A stretch of 64,000 nucleotides of DNA from Marinomonas sp. IMCC 4694. GTDB taxonomy: Bacteria; Pseudomonadota; Gammaproteobacteria; Pseudomonadales; Marinomonadaceae. Both the position numbers and the translations under genes were made by a program. The DNA lies in contig NZ_VSRV01000001.1 of assembly GCF_008122525.1 (NCBI RefSeq), positions 186,001 to 250,000 of the forward strand, read 5' to 3'. Under the pieces are notes generated by a model. It saw only the letters and a program-made list of their open reading frames with translations, did no database searches and was not told where the DNA came from. Shown here in pieces: positions 8,842 to 17,116 of the stretch. Each line of letters opens with the position of its first letter. Positions within the stretch are counted from its first letter, which is position 1.

Positions 8842-9804
8842 TTAGTTCTCGTAGCGAGACAAAATAGCGCCAATGTCTTTAGGTGCTTCGGCTTTCCATT
8901 CTTCGGTCATGGCTTTACCAATGGCTTGCAACTCTTTGAGCAACTGGGCAGAAGGTTCAGCAACGGTCATGCCGTTTTCGATCAAAGTGGCTTTGTCTTT
9001 TGCTGCGCGAGCGGCGACTTTTGTCCAACCTTCCGCTTCGGCATTTTTCGCCGCGTCCAGAATGATTTGCTGAGTCGCTTTGTCTAAACGGCGAAACGCG
9101 CGTTTATTGACCACAACGATGTTTTTCGGGATCCAAGCTTGCACATCGGTGTAGTTTTTCACGTAATCCCACGCTTGGCTGTCTACGCCGGTAGAAGGGG
9201 ATGTGATCATCGTTTGAATGATGCCGGTACTAAACGCTTGTGGAATATCAGGCACTTGAACGGTGGTCGGTGTGGTACCCATTAGGTCGGCAAGGCGAGA
9301 AGTAGATGGGCTGTAAGCGCGCATTTTTGTGCCCGCTAGATCGGCCAGTGAATTGACGGGTGCCTCGCTGTACAAGCTTTGTGCTGGCCAAGCGACCGCG
9401 TAAAGCATCATCATGCCATCTTTGTCAAGCTGCTGTGATACGGCCGGTTTCGCGGCTTCCCACAGTTTTTTCGCGTCTTCAAAGGTCGTGGCTAAAAAAG
9501 GAATGTTGTCGTGTTTATAAATTGGGTTTTCATTGCCCAAAATGCCTAAGAACACTTCCCCCATTTGTACTTGGCCGCTTTTTACCGAACGAGGGATTTC
9601 TGTGTGTTTTACCAAAGAGCCGCCAGAATGAACGGTTACGTCCAATTCACCTTGGGTTTTGTCTTTGATTTCTTGGGCAAAAGAGTACGCGATTTGCGTG
9701 GGTAAGTTGCCGTCACCGTAAGGCGTTGGCATGTGCCATTTTTCGGCAAAGCTGGCACCGGATACAAGTCCGCCAATTAAGAGTGCGCTGGTTACTTTTA
9801 ACAT
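8842..9804 (-). CDS. dctP: TRAP transporter substrate-binding protein DctP
   Basis: 320 aa. A signal peptide of about 20 residues (MLKVTSALLIGGLVSGASFA) precedes a DctP-family periplasmic domain beginning EKWHMPTPYGDGN. Typical elements are the GGSLVKHTEIPRSVKSGQVQMGE region and the central MRAYSPSTSRLADLMGTTP segment, which carries the carboxylate-binding arginine (MRAYS). It captures an organic acid and hands it to DctQM. The ligand is not readable from sequence; linkage to pxpABC suggests oxoproline or a pyroglutamyl compound. Confidence 0.93.
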   Translation of the reverse strand: MLKVTSALLIGGLVSGASFAEKWHMPTPYGDGNLPTQIAYSFAQEIKDKTQGELDVTVHSGGSLVKHTEIPRSVKSGQVQMGEVFLGILGNENPIYKHDNIPFLATTFEDAKKLWEAAKPAVSQQLDKDGMMMLYAVAWPAQSLYSEAPVNSLADLAGTKMRAYSPSTSRLADLMGTTPTTVQVPDIPQAFSTGIIQTMITSPSTGVDSQAWDYVKNYTDVQAWIPKNIVVVNKRAFRRLDKATQQIILDAAKNAEAEGWTKVAARAAKDKATLIENGMTVAEPSAQLLKELQAIGKAMTEEWKAEAPKDIGAILSRYEN

Positions 9805-9927
9805 GGTTCGTTCCTTTTAATTGATTATAGTGTTGTTTTTGGTTTTGGTTTTGGTTCTTAGTGTGAGTCTAAACGTTAGATTAGTACGGTTATGTCACGG
9901 TGTAAAACGGTGCTGTTTGTGGGTGTG

Positions 9928-10728
9928 CTACATCACCGACAGATCGGTGTCGAGTAAATCCGTCACCAGCATTTTGCCCGGTGCATGAGTAATGCAAATA
10001 GGCGGTTTGGCGTTACGGATCGCGACCTGAGGCGTCACGCCACAAGCCCAAAAGACAGGGACTTCACCGTCTTTTACCGTGACCGCGTCGCCGTAGTCAG
10101 GGTTTTGTAAATCGTCAATGCCGATCTCTTTAGGCGACCCAAAATGCAAGGGCGCGCCGTGGGCTTTCGGAAAGCGAGTGGTGATTTGAATCGCACGAAT
10201 GGCGTCTTTTGCCACATAAGGCCGCATCGTCACCACCGTATTACCGAAGAAACGCCCCGCGGGCACGGTGGCAATATTGGTTTCAAACATGGACACATTC
10301 ACGCCTTGTTCTACGTTGCGCGGTGTTAGGCCGGCTTGAGACAGGGCGTGTTCAAATGAGAAAGAGCAGCCAAGTACAAACGCCACCATGTCGTCTTGCC
10401 ATAGGTCTTCAATGTCGGCGCGGCTTTCGACCTTTTCACCGTTGCGGTACACATAATATTCAGGAATGTCATGGCGCATGTCGATGTCGTGACCCAGCTC
10501 TGGCATTCTAAAATGGCCGATTTCTGAGACGCCAATCAAGGGGCAAGCGACAGGATTTTTCTGACAAAACAAAAGAAACTCATTTGCCCAATCAGCGGGT
10601 AGAATCACCACGTTGCCTTGCATGGCACCTTGCACTAAGCCGCTGGTCACGCCGGTATGGGCTTGACGGCGAATGGCTTGGCGCAACTCATGGGTTTGTT
10701 GTAATAACGGCGTCGCTACAGAACTCAT
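9928..10728 (-). CDS. DUF1445 putative hydro-lyase (YcsI-like)
   Basis: 266 aa from the ATG at 10728 (AAGGA 8 nt upstream); a longer frame to 10836 has no ribosome-binding site. It is a DUF1445 protein with the signature blocks TSGLVQGAMQGNVVILP, FVLGCSFSFEHAL and VFWACGVTPQVAIRNAKPP. Relatives include B. subtilis YcsI, which also sits with the YcsF/KipI/KipA genes, and mitochondrial D-glutamate cyclase, which opens or closes 5-oxoproline. That makes a role in oxoproline or D-glutamate metabolism plausible. It is probably first in the dctPQM-pxpABC operon, 123 bp before dctP. Confidence 0.87.
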   Translation of the reverse strand: MSSVATPLLQQTHELRQAIRRQAHTGVTSGLVQGAMQGNVVILPADWANEFLLFCQKNPVACPLIGVSEIGHFRMPELGHDIDMRHDIPEYYVYRNGEKVESRADIEDLWQDDMVAFVLGCSFSFEHALSQAGLTPRNVEQGVNVSMFETNIATVPAGRFFGNTVVTMRPYVAKDAIRAIQITTRFPKAHGAPLHFGSPKEIGIDDLQNPDYGDAVTVKDGEVPVFWACGVTPQVAIRNAKPPICITHAPGKMLVTDLLDTDLSVM

Positions 10729-10914
10729 CACTTTATCCTTATTCTTGCCACAATGTGTTTCAACAAGAGTAGATCTTGCTATGGATAAAAGTCTAATCGT
10801 GTTTTTTTGGGTTATTTGATCCATTTTATTTATCAAAGCGTTATCCTTGTCCGATTTTGGCCTTGTCTGATTTTGTCTTTGACGGATCTTTTTAAGAAAG
10901 GTAGTTTTGAAGGC

Positions 10915-10957
10915 AGAAAGTGTGAAAGACAGAAAGTGTGAAAGACAGAAAGTGTGA
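10915..10957 (+). repeat. 16-bp tandem repeat before the amidase gene
   Basis: The unit agaaagtgtgaaagac occurs as two perfect copies (10915-10930, 10931-10946) plus a partial third copy (10947-10957). The GTG codons in it create alternative starts for the amidase frame, so slippage could change the leader length or start context. Confidence 0.7.
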
Positions 10958-10997
10958 CGATACGGTTTCCTCCCCTTTTTTAGTGAGCTTATTCAGC

Positions 10998-12272
10998 ATG
11001 ACATGTAAACAGGCGTCTTTTCCTTGGCAAAATCGCGAGCTGGTCGCTACGTGGCAGAGTGCTTTAGACATTATTGATGCAAGAGGCCAATCCGTTTTTA
11101 CCGAATTGTTTGAGTATGTTGAGCCTCAGCAAGGCGTGCTAAACGGGGCGATTGTGTCGATTAAAGATCTGTTTCAGGTGCAGGGTTATAAGACGCAAGC
11201 GGGGTCGGTGTTTATCGATAAGACGCCGGCGCTGCAAGACGCCGAGGCGGTGGCTTTATTGAGACAATCCGGTGCCAGTTTCTTCGGTCATACGACTATG
11301 ACGGAGCTGGCGTATTCAGGGTTGGGGCTGAACCCTCATTATGGTTCGCCAGAGAATCCGATTCATCCTGGGCGTATTACTGGTGGCTCTACCAGCGGTG
11401 GAGCGGCCTCGGTCGCCTTGGGTATTGCCGACATGGCGCTCGGTACGGACACCGGAGGGTCGTTGCGTATTCCAGCGGCGTTTTGTGGCTTGACGGGGTT
11501 TAAACCCTCGCAGTGCAGCGTGTCACGAGTGGGCTGTTTGCCCTTATCGAGCAGCTTAGATTCCGTGGGGCCTATTGCCCGTACCGTCGAAGAATGCGCA
11601 TGGCTGTGGCAAGTGATGTCTCATCGTGAAGTCGCCTCGATCAACACCGATGCGTCTTCACTTGCTGATGTGTCTTCACTGACTTTAGTCGTGCCAAGCA
11701 ATTTTGGTATGAATGACTTGGATGTGCTGGTGGAAGACGGCTTTGCTGAACAATTGGCTCGCCTCGAAGCCGCAGGTTGGGTGATTGAACGGCGTTATAT
11801 TGACGCGCTAGAAGCGTATAAAATCTTGCCAGTTTGGCAATTTTCGGCGTTTGAGTGTCAGGCGTTTTATGGTCAGCACTACGATTTAGCGAACGCCGAC
11901 ATGGATCCGCGAGTGGCTTCCCGTATCGCTCGGGCGAACACGATTAATGCGGAAGACTTTGAGCAGACTCAAGCGGCTCGTCAGGCTTTTATTCAGCGAA
12001 TGGCAGAGGAAGAACCGAATACGATTTTCTTACTGCCGACGGTGGCGATGGTTGCGCCCCGATTGACGGATGTAGAACACGATGCCCAATACGATCGCTT
12101 GAATTTATTGTGTTTACGCAACACGTCCCTCGCCAATGTGTTGGACGGCTGTAGTGTTTCGTTGCCATTTCGCTATCAAGATGAACCCATGGGATTCATG
12201 CTCACCGCCTGTCATGGCAAGGATCAAGCGCTGCTGAGCATCGCCAAACGCATGGAACCGATTCTCGCTTAG
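10998..12272 (+). CDS. Amidase (amidase signature family)
   Basis: 424 aa from the ATG at 10998. A GTG at 10938 would add 20 residues encoded partly by a tandem repeat, which is unlikely to be real. The Ser-cisSer-Lys triad is visible: Lys56 in SIKDL, the GGSTSGGA loop (Ser131-Ser133) and the nucleophile Ser155 in GTDTGGSLRIPA. It hydrolyses an amide to a carboxylic acid plus ammonia. Divergent from the DUF1445-TRAP-pxp operon and next to a LysR gene, it may release oxoproline or glutamate from a precursor amide. The substrate is inference. Confidence 0.9.
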   Translation: MTCKQASFPWQNRELVATWQSALDIIDARGQSVFTELFEYVEPQQGVLNGAIVSIKDLFQVQGYKTQAGSVFIDKTPALQDAEAVALLRQSGASFFGHTTMTELAYSGLGLNPHYGSPENPIHPGRITGGSTSGGAASVALGIADMALGTDTGGSLRIPAAFCGLTGFKPSQCSVSRVGCLPLSSSLDSVGPIARTVEECAWLWQVMSHREVASINTDASSLADVSSLTLVVPSNFGMNDLDVLVEDGFAEQLARLEAAGWVIERRYIDALEAYKILPVWQFSAFECQAFYGQHYDLANADMDPRVASRIARANTINAEDFEQTQAARQAFIQRMAEEEPNTIFLLPTVAMVAPRLTDVEHDAQYDRLNLLCLRNTSLANVLDGCSVSLPFRYQDEPMGFMLTACHGKDQALLSIAKRMEPILA

Positions 12273-13177
12273 TCTTCCTCTTGTTGCTCTGTAAATGCGG
12301 TGGCGGCCGCAACCGCAATGTTGGTAGCGACTTCCGCCAAAGGGTTGAAGGGGTCATTGGCATAGGAGGCGGTAAACGCAAGGTCGCTTGGGGTCCAAAT
12401 AGCGCGAATTTTTTGCAGCTCGCCTGAGGCCAGTTCTTTGCTGATCATCACTTTGGGCAAGGTGGAAATACCGACGGCGTCAATGGCTAGACTTCGGCAC
12501 GCTGCGAGGGACGTAGACGCAAAAAAGTGCGTTGGAGGCCCATCCAGTTCTCGGAATTTTTGGTTGATTTCGACATAAGGTTTGGTCGCACGGGCGTAGG
12601 TAATGATCGGCCATTTGGCCAACTCTTCTAAATACAATAATCGGTCGGGCAATTGCAGCTTTGGGCTGGCAACCCAAGAAAGCGAAAAAGTGCACAGCTT
12701 CCTATTGACGATATTAGGCTCAGAAATAGGCCCCATTAAAAGCCCCAAATCCAGCGATCGGTCTTTGATGCCGTGGGTAAGATTGGACGAAATGTCGACG
12801 GTCATTTCCACGTCTAAATGGGGCATGTCGGTGTGCAAGCGCGATAGAAAATCCGGCAGCCATGTATTCACAATGGTTTCTGACACACCCAATCGAAGCA
12901 CACCAGAATACGCATTCGACAAGGCGGCGCGTTTGCGAAGTTGCTCGGTCTGATAGAGTATTTTTTCTACGTAGGGCAGTAGCTCTTTGCCTTTTGCGGT
13001 TAAGGTAATCGGACTGGACCCCCCTTCGCGCTCAAACAATTTCACGCCCAATTCATTTTCTAAACCGGAAATACGCGCGGAAATCGCGGGTTGAGTGGTA
13101 TGAAGGCGCTCGGCGGCTTTACGAAAGTTGCCCAGCGAGGCGACCCAAACAAAAGTTTCTAGGCGTTTGTAATTCAA
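12269..13177 (-). CDS. LysR-family transcriptional regulator
   Basis: 302 aa. The N-terminal winged HTH (residues 1-60) has the standard LGNFRKAAERLHTTQPAISARI recognition-helix region. A periplasmic-binding-protein-like effector domain follows from about residue 90. The stop overlaps the amidase stop by 4 bp in convergent orientation. It is the likely regulator of the amidase and oxoproline cluster, though its position does not prove it. Confidence 0.92.
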   Translation of the reverse strand: MNYKRLETFVWVASLGNFRKAAERLHTTQPAISARISGLENELGVKLFEREGGSSPITLTAKGKELLPYVEKILYQTEQLRKRAALSNAYSGVLRLGVSETIVNTWLPDFLSRLHTDMPHLDVEMTVDISSNLTHGIKDRSLDLGLLMGPISEPNIVNRKLCTFSLSWVASPKLQLPDRLLYLEELAKWPIITYARATKPYVEINQKFRELDGPPTHFFASTSLAACRSLAIDAVGISTLPKVMISKELASGELQKIRAIWTPSDLAFTASYANDPFNPLAEVATNIAVAAATAFTEQQEED

Positions 13178-13208
13178 TGAAGCGCTCCTGAATAAGCCAT
13201 CGAAAGGG

Positions 13209-14360
13209 TTATCCTAATTGTTTATGAAAACGCCGTGCCGCAATCACCAGACCCACTAGGGTAAAGAGTCCGAGCCACAAGGCATCATTTTGTAACCCCA
13301 ACAGGCTGGCGTCGCGTAAGACAATGGCCCGCGCCATGCGAATAAAATGCGTGGCGGGCAGAGCTTCGGCAACCCACTGCGCGCCTTCCGGCATGGCGTC
13401 ATAGGGGAACATAAAACCAGACAGCAAAATAGAGGGCAACAAAATAAACACGGTAATTTGCATGGCTTGAAGCTGAGTCGAGGCGACGGTAGAAATGATC
13501 AGGCCTAAGGTTAAACTGGCGAAAATGAACAACAAGGACGCCATGCCCAGCGCCATTAGGCTGCCGGTTACGGGCACGGCAAACACCCCATACCCGACAC
13601 CCAGAATAATGCCTATTTGCAGCATACCGATCACCACATAAGGGACGATTTTGCCGATCATCAGTTCCATCGGTCGAATGGGGGTGGTGATCAGAAACTC
13701 CATGTTGCCTTGTTCTTGCTCACGAACCAGGGCGGTGGCGGTGAATAAAATCATCGTCATGGTGAGAATCACAGCCAGCAAGCCGGGCACAATGTTGACC
13801 ACGGTACGTTGCTCTGGATTAAAATATTGCACCACTTCAAACGTCGGTGTGGTCTGGCGTAGAGTGCGATTTGCAACCTCGTTTAGGGGCATATTACGCA
13901 GGGCTTTAATGGTCGCGGCAACAACGGTGTCTGAGCCATCGACGATCCATTGTCCAACCGGCTGACTTAGGACGTTGCTGGCTTGCATGGGGTCGTATTG
14001 AGCATGCTGTATGAGCCGTGTGGTCATGTCGGGCGGCAGGTACAATATGGCGCGCACATCGCCATGGGTAATCGCGGTTTGTGCCGCCTGAAGGGAAGCG
14101 TAACGCGCGTCGAAATCCACCGATTGCGTTGCTGCGACAGCGTGTACAAGGGCGCGGCTTTCGTAGGTTTGGCTTAAATCGACTAGGCCAACAGGGAGGT
14201 GTCGTGCATCGGTGTTGATGGCGTACCCAAACAGCATAAGTTGCACTAATGGGATCATAATGATCATCCCAAATGTCATTTTATCTCGCGATAACTGTTT
14301 GATTTCTTTTATTATGATTGCAAGGATTCGCCCCCATCCTGAGCCTTGGTATGGCTTCAT
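13209..14360 (-). CDS. ABC-2 type export permease (YbhS/YhhJ-like)
   Basis: 383 aa. An N-terminal membrane anchor (about residues 25-50) carries the family block MIIMIPLVQLMLFGYAINTD. A large periplasmic loop follows, then five or six membrane helices with the LVREQEQGNMEFLITTPIRPMELMIGKI segment typical of ABC-2 permeases. It exports drugs or hydrophobic compounds with the ATPase and membrane-fusion protein encoded immediately upstream. A 14-bp tandem repeat spans its start and the end of the ATPase gene. Confidence 0.92.
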   Translation of the reverse strand: MKPYQGSGWGRILAIIIKEIKQLSRDKMTFGMIIMIPLVQLMLFGYAINTDARHLPVGLVDLSQTYESRALVHAVAATQSVDFDARYASLQAAQTAITHGDVRAILYLPPDMTTRLIQHAQYDPMQASNVLSQPVGQWIVDGSDTVVAATIKALRNMPLNEVANRTLRQTTPTFEVVQYFNPEQRTVVNIVPGLLAVILTMTMILFTATALVREQEQGNMEFLITTPIRPMELMIGKIVPYVVIGMLQIGIILGVGYGVFAVPVTGSLMALGMASLLFIFASLTLGLIISTVASTQLQAMQITVFILLPSILLSGFMFPYDAMPEGAQWVAEALPATHFIRMARAIVLRDASLLGLQNDALWLGLFTLVGLVIAARRFHKQLG

Positions 14361-14402
14361 TGTTTTATGCTCATTGTTTTATGCTCATTGTTTTATGCTC
14401 GT
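14361..14402. repeat. 14-bp triple tandem repeat at the ATPase/permease junction
   Basis: The unit tgttttatgctcat is repeated three times (14361-14374, 14375-14388, 14389-14402, the last with one change). It covers the last codons and stop of the ATPase and abuts the permease ATG. Because 14 is not a multiple of 3, gain or loss of a unit would change where the ATPase terminates. Confidence 0.8.
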
Positions 14403-15324
14403 GGTGCGCAGATCCGGTGCAGGTTACAAACACATCTTCTAGGCTGGGGCGCACCTGCTGGACCGCACGTGTACCGCACAACGACTGGATAAACGCCAGT
14501 GGGTCGGCTTGGCTTTTGGCGACCAAAACACGCAGGCGAGCGCCAATTTGTGCCGCAGATAGCACAGGTTCATGCCGCAGCAAGGCGTGCTTGAGTTGAC
14601 GCAAATGTTCGCCGCCAATCTCGATGACGTTGGCGGGCATGGCGTTCATCAGCGTATTAGGAGAGCCATCGGCACGAATGTTTCCGTCTTCCATGATGGC
14701 CAGTGCGTGGCAGCGCTCCGCTTCGTCCATGTAGTGTGTTGAAACCAGAATAGTGGTGCCGGCGTCGCTCAAATCAAACAAGCGTTCCCAGAATTCACGA
14801 CGGTTTTCAGGGTCAACCGCCGACGTGGGTTCGTCCAAAAACAGCAATTCGGGTGAGTGCAGCGTGGCGCAGGCCAGTGCTAAGCGTTGCTTTTGGCCGC
14901 CGCTCATGGCGCCCGCGTATTGTTTTGCTTGCTCCGTTAAACCGTAAAGTTGAATGAGGTCGTCAATTCGCTGTGAGCTCTGTTTTCCTTTAAAGCCATA
15001 AATAGCGGCAACGAAACGCAAGTTTTCCAATGTGGTGAGCGAATCGTATAACGAGAATTTTTGCGTCATGTAGCCCAGCTTTTGCTTAATGCTTTCTTCG
15101 TTGCCCGCCAAGGGTTGACCCAATATCTGTACGTTTCCCGAGGAGGGCGCGAGTAAGCCGGTGAGCAGGCGAATGGTGGTGGATTTGCCGCAGCCATTTG
15201 GGCCAAGAAAACCATAAATGCAGCCTTTAGGAATGCGCAAATTTAGCCGATTAACCGCGGTGTGCAGGCCAAAGGTTTTACTGAGTTCGTGTGTTTCTAT
15301 GGCGAATTCTACGGTGTCGCTCAT
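14371..15324 (-). CDS. ABC transporter ATP-binding protein (YbhF-like)
   Basis: 317 aa with Walker A GPNGCGKST (about residue 39), the ABC signature MSGGQKQRLALA, Walker B ELLFLDEPTSAVDP and the H-loop STHYMDEAERC. A C-terminal extension of about 90 residues follows, typical of drug-export ATPases of the CcmA/YbhF type. Its start overlaps the HlyD gene stop (ATGA), and its end lies 10 bp before the permease start, so the three form an efflux operon. Confidence 0.94.
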   Translation of the reverse strand: MSDTVEFAIETHELSKTFGLHTAVNRLNLRIPKGCIYGFLGPNGCGKSTTIRLLTGLLAPSSGNVQILGQPLAGNEESIKQKLGYMTQKFSLYDSLTTLENLRFVAAIYGFKGKQSSQRIDDLIQLYGLTEQAKQYAGAMSGGQKQRLALACATLHSPELLFLDEPTSAVDPENRREFWERLFDLSDAGTTILVSTHYMDEAERCHALAIMEDGNIRADGSPNTLMNAMPANVIEIGGEHLRQLKHALLRHEPVLSAAQIGARLRVLVAKSQADPLAFIQSLCGTRAVQQVRPSLEDVFVTCTGSAHHEHKTMSIKQ

Positions 15325-16280
15325 GGCAAGCGTACTTCAACGGCTAAGCCCGTGGGTAAGTCGTCGGCGTCTTGTAATTCAATGTCGGTTAGATACATGA
15401 GCCGTGCTCGGTCGCGTTCGTTTAGGGCATAAAAAGGGGTATAGGCTGGCTGGGAGCGAATGTGGCGAATTCTGCCATTGAAGGGCGTGTCCATACCATC
15501 GACCCACACTTTGACCGAGTCGCCGATGTGCACGCTTGCGTGTGCGGTCGCGGGCAAATACACGCGGGCATAAGGTGCCGTGTTAGCCAGTAAGCTCAGC
15601 AACTGAGTGCCGGTGGTGACGCGTTCCCCAACATGCCATGGCAGGGTGTCGATGGTGCCAGAAACAGGGGCGCGCAGGGTTAATTGCTCATGCGCGATTT
15701 GCTGGCGATTCAACGCCGCGTCGGCGGCGTTTACTTTGGCTTGCGCTAGGGCGATGGTTTCTGGCAAAGCGCCATTTTTTTGCTCTAACCAATGAGCTTG
15801 GCTTTCTTCCACTTTCGCGGCGGTGGCGTCTCGATACGCTTTGGCGGCGTCTAAATCCGCTTTACTGAGGGCCTTTTTCTGATACAACTCGGCGGCGCGT
15901 TGGTGCTTCAATACCGCTTCTTGATAATTGGCTTGGGCGGCATGGATCGCCGCTTGCGTCGCCTTGAGTTGTTCTGGTCGAGTGCCGGCGAGCAGGCTGT
16001 TGAGTGACTGCTGGGCTTGCTCACGTTCGGCGGTGCGTTGCATCAGCAAGGTGTTGCTTGTCGCGTCGTCCAGCGTCAACAATACGTCTCCGGCGTCGAC
16101 GCGTTGCCCTTCTTTTACGAAGAGCGTTTGAAGGCTTTCTGTCGCCGGCGACAACAATAAAAAGCGTTCTCGTTCTAAGGTGCCCATGGCGCTGTGTTCG
16201 GTCTCGGATTGACACGCCGTTAGCGCCAAAAAGCAGAAAAGAATGAGTGCAGGGAGAGTCAACCGTGTCAATGATGTCAT
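15321..16280 (-). CDS. HlyD-family membrane fusion protein, lipoprotein
   Basis: 319 aa from the ATG at 16280 (AGGAAA upstream); a longer frame upstream is not supported. It starts with a lipoprotein signal (lipobox LTAC at about residue 23). A biotinyl-lipoyl-like half (LFVKEGQRVDAGDVLLTLDD), a long alpha-helical hairpin (about residues 75-185) and a beta-barrel segment (LRAPVSGTIDTLPWHVGERV) follow. It bridges the inner-membrane ABC exporter encoded downstream to an outer-membrane channel. No TolC-like gene is nearby. Confidence 0.92.
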   Translation of the reverse strand: MTSLTRLTLPALILFCFLALTACQSETEHSAMGTLERERFLLLSPATESLQTLFVKEGQRVDAGDVLLTLDDATSNTLLMQRTAEREQAQQSLNSLLAGTRPEQLKATQAAIHAAQANYQEAVLKHQRAAELYQKKALSKADLDAAKAYRDATAAKVEESQAHWLEQKNGALPETIALAQAKVNAADAALNRQQIAHEQLTLRAPVSGTIDTLPWHVGERVTTGTQLLSLLANTAPYARVYLPATAHASVHIGDSVKVWVDGMDTPFNGRIRHIRSQPAYTPFYALNERDRARLMYLTDIELQDADDLPTGLAVEVRLP

Positions 16281-16481
16281 GTGTGTCTGTTTCCTAATAT
16301 GACGATTTACCCATCGTTTTTGTGCCACTGTACTCAGTAAAATGAGGTGCTGCAGTAAAAACCTCGGCTCATTTGCCAACTTATGATATTCACCAATGAA
16401 ATGTCTGTTTTGCACACCAGACTAATAGGAGTGGCACAAAGCTTGCGGTATGCTGGGCATCATTTTTTAGGATCGAACACG

Positions 16482-17063
16482 ATGAACAAATTAATAGCGT
16501 TATTACTCAAGGGGCTGGTGGCGGTATTGCCAATAGGGTTAACGGTTTACCTGATTTATTGGTTACTGGCGACGGGTGAAGCGATCGCTCAGCCCGTGTT
16601 GTTGTGGCTGATTCCCGACGTATTGTACTTTCCTGGGTTAGGGTTGATCGCCAGCTTGGGCACCTTGGTGTTGATCGGCTTCTTGGTCAACCTGTACGGC
16701 ATCCGTTATTTTGTCAAACTTAGCCACAACCTGTTTGAACGCATTCCCTTGGTTAAATCCCTTTATGGCGCGATTAAAGACATGATGATGGTGTTTAATC
16801 TTGCCGAAAAGAAAGAAATGAAAAGTGTGGTGTCGATTGAATGGAACGGCGCGCAAGTGATTGGCTTCGTCACCGGCGAACAAACCGGACAACGCCTCTT
16901 TGGCGAACAAGGTCTCGTGGGAGTCTATGTTCCATTGAGTTACCAAATTGGCGGCATGACCTTGTATATCTCCCGTGATCGACTGACTGAACTCGACATC
17001 GGTGTTGAAGAAGCCATGCGACTGGCCTTAACCGCTGGGGTGCAGGGGCAGAAGAAGGGGTAA
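16482..17063 (+). CDS. DUF502 inner-membrane protein
   Basis: 193 aa from the ATG at 16482 (AGGA upstream); an in-frame upstream start lies inside the divergent promoter region. Two N-terminal membrane segments (about residues 5-27 and 50-75) precede the conserved DUF502 region with NLFERIPLVKSLYGAIKDM and a soluble beta-rich end. The molecular function is unknown. It is a monocistronic gene facing away from the exporter operon. Confidence 0.9.
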   Translation: MNKLIALLLKGLVAVLPIGLTVYLIYWLLATGEAIAQPVLLWLIPDVLYFPGLGLIASLGTLVLIGFLVNLYGIRYFVKLSHNLFERIPLVKSLYGAIKDMMMVFNLAEKKEMKSVVSIEWNGAQVIGFVTGEQTGQRLFGEQGLVGVYVPLSYQIGGMTLYISRDRLTELDIGVEEAMRLALTAGVQGQKKG

Positions 17064-17064
17064 T

Positions 17065-17094
17065 CAGTCAATACGGCGTTGGGCTTATTGACTG
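17065..17094. terminator. Hairpin between convergent genes
   Basis: CAGTCAATA at 17065-17073 pairs with TATTGACTG at 17086-17094, placed right after the DUF502 stop and before the convergent glycosyltransferase stop. It lacks a strong T-run, so its efficiency is doubtful. Confidence 0.4.
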
Positions 17095-17116
17095 ACCGCC
17101 CTTATTTTGAATTGCA

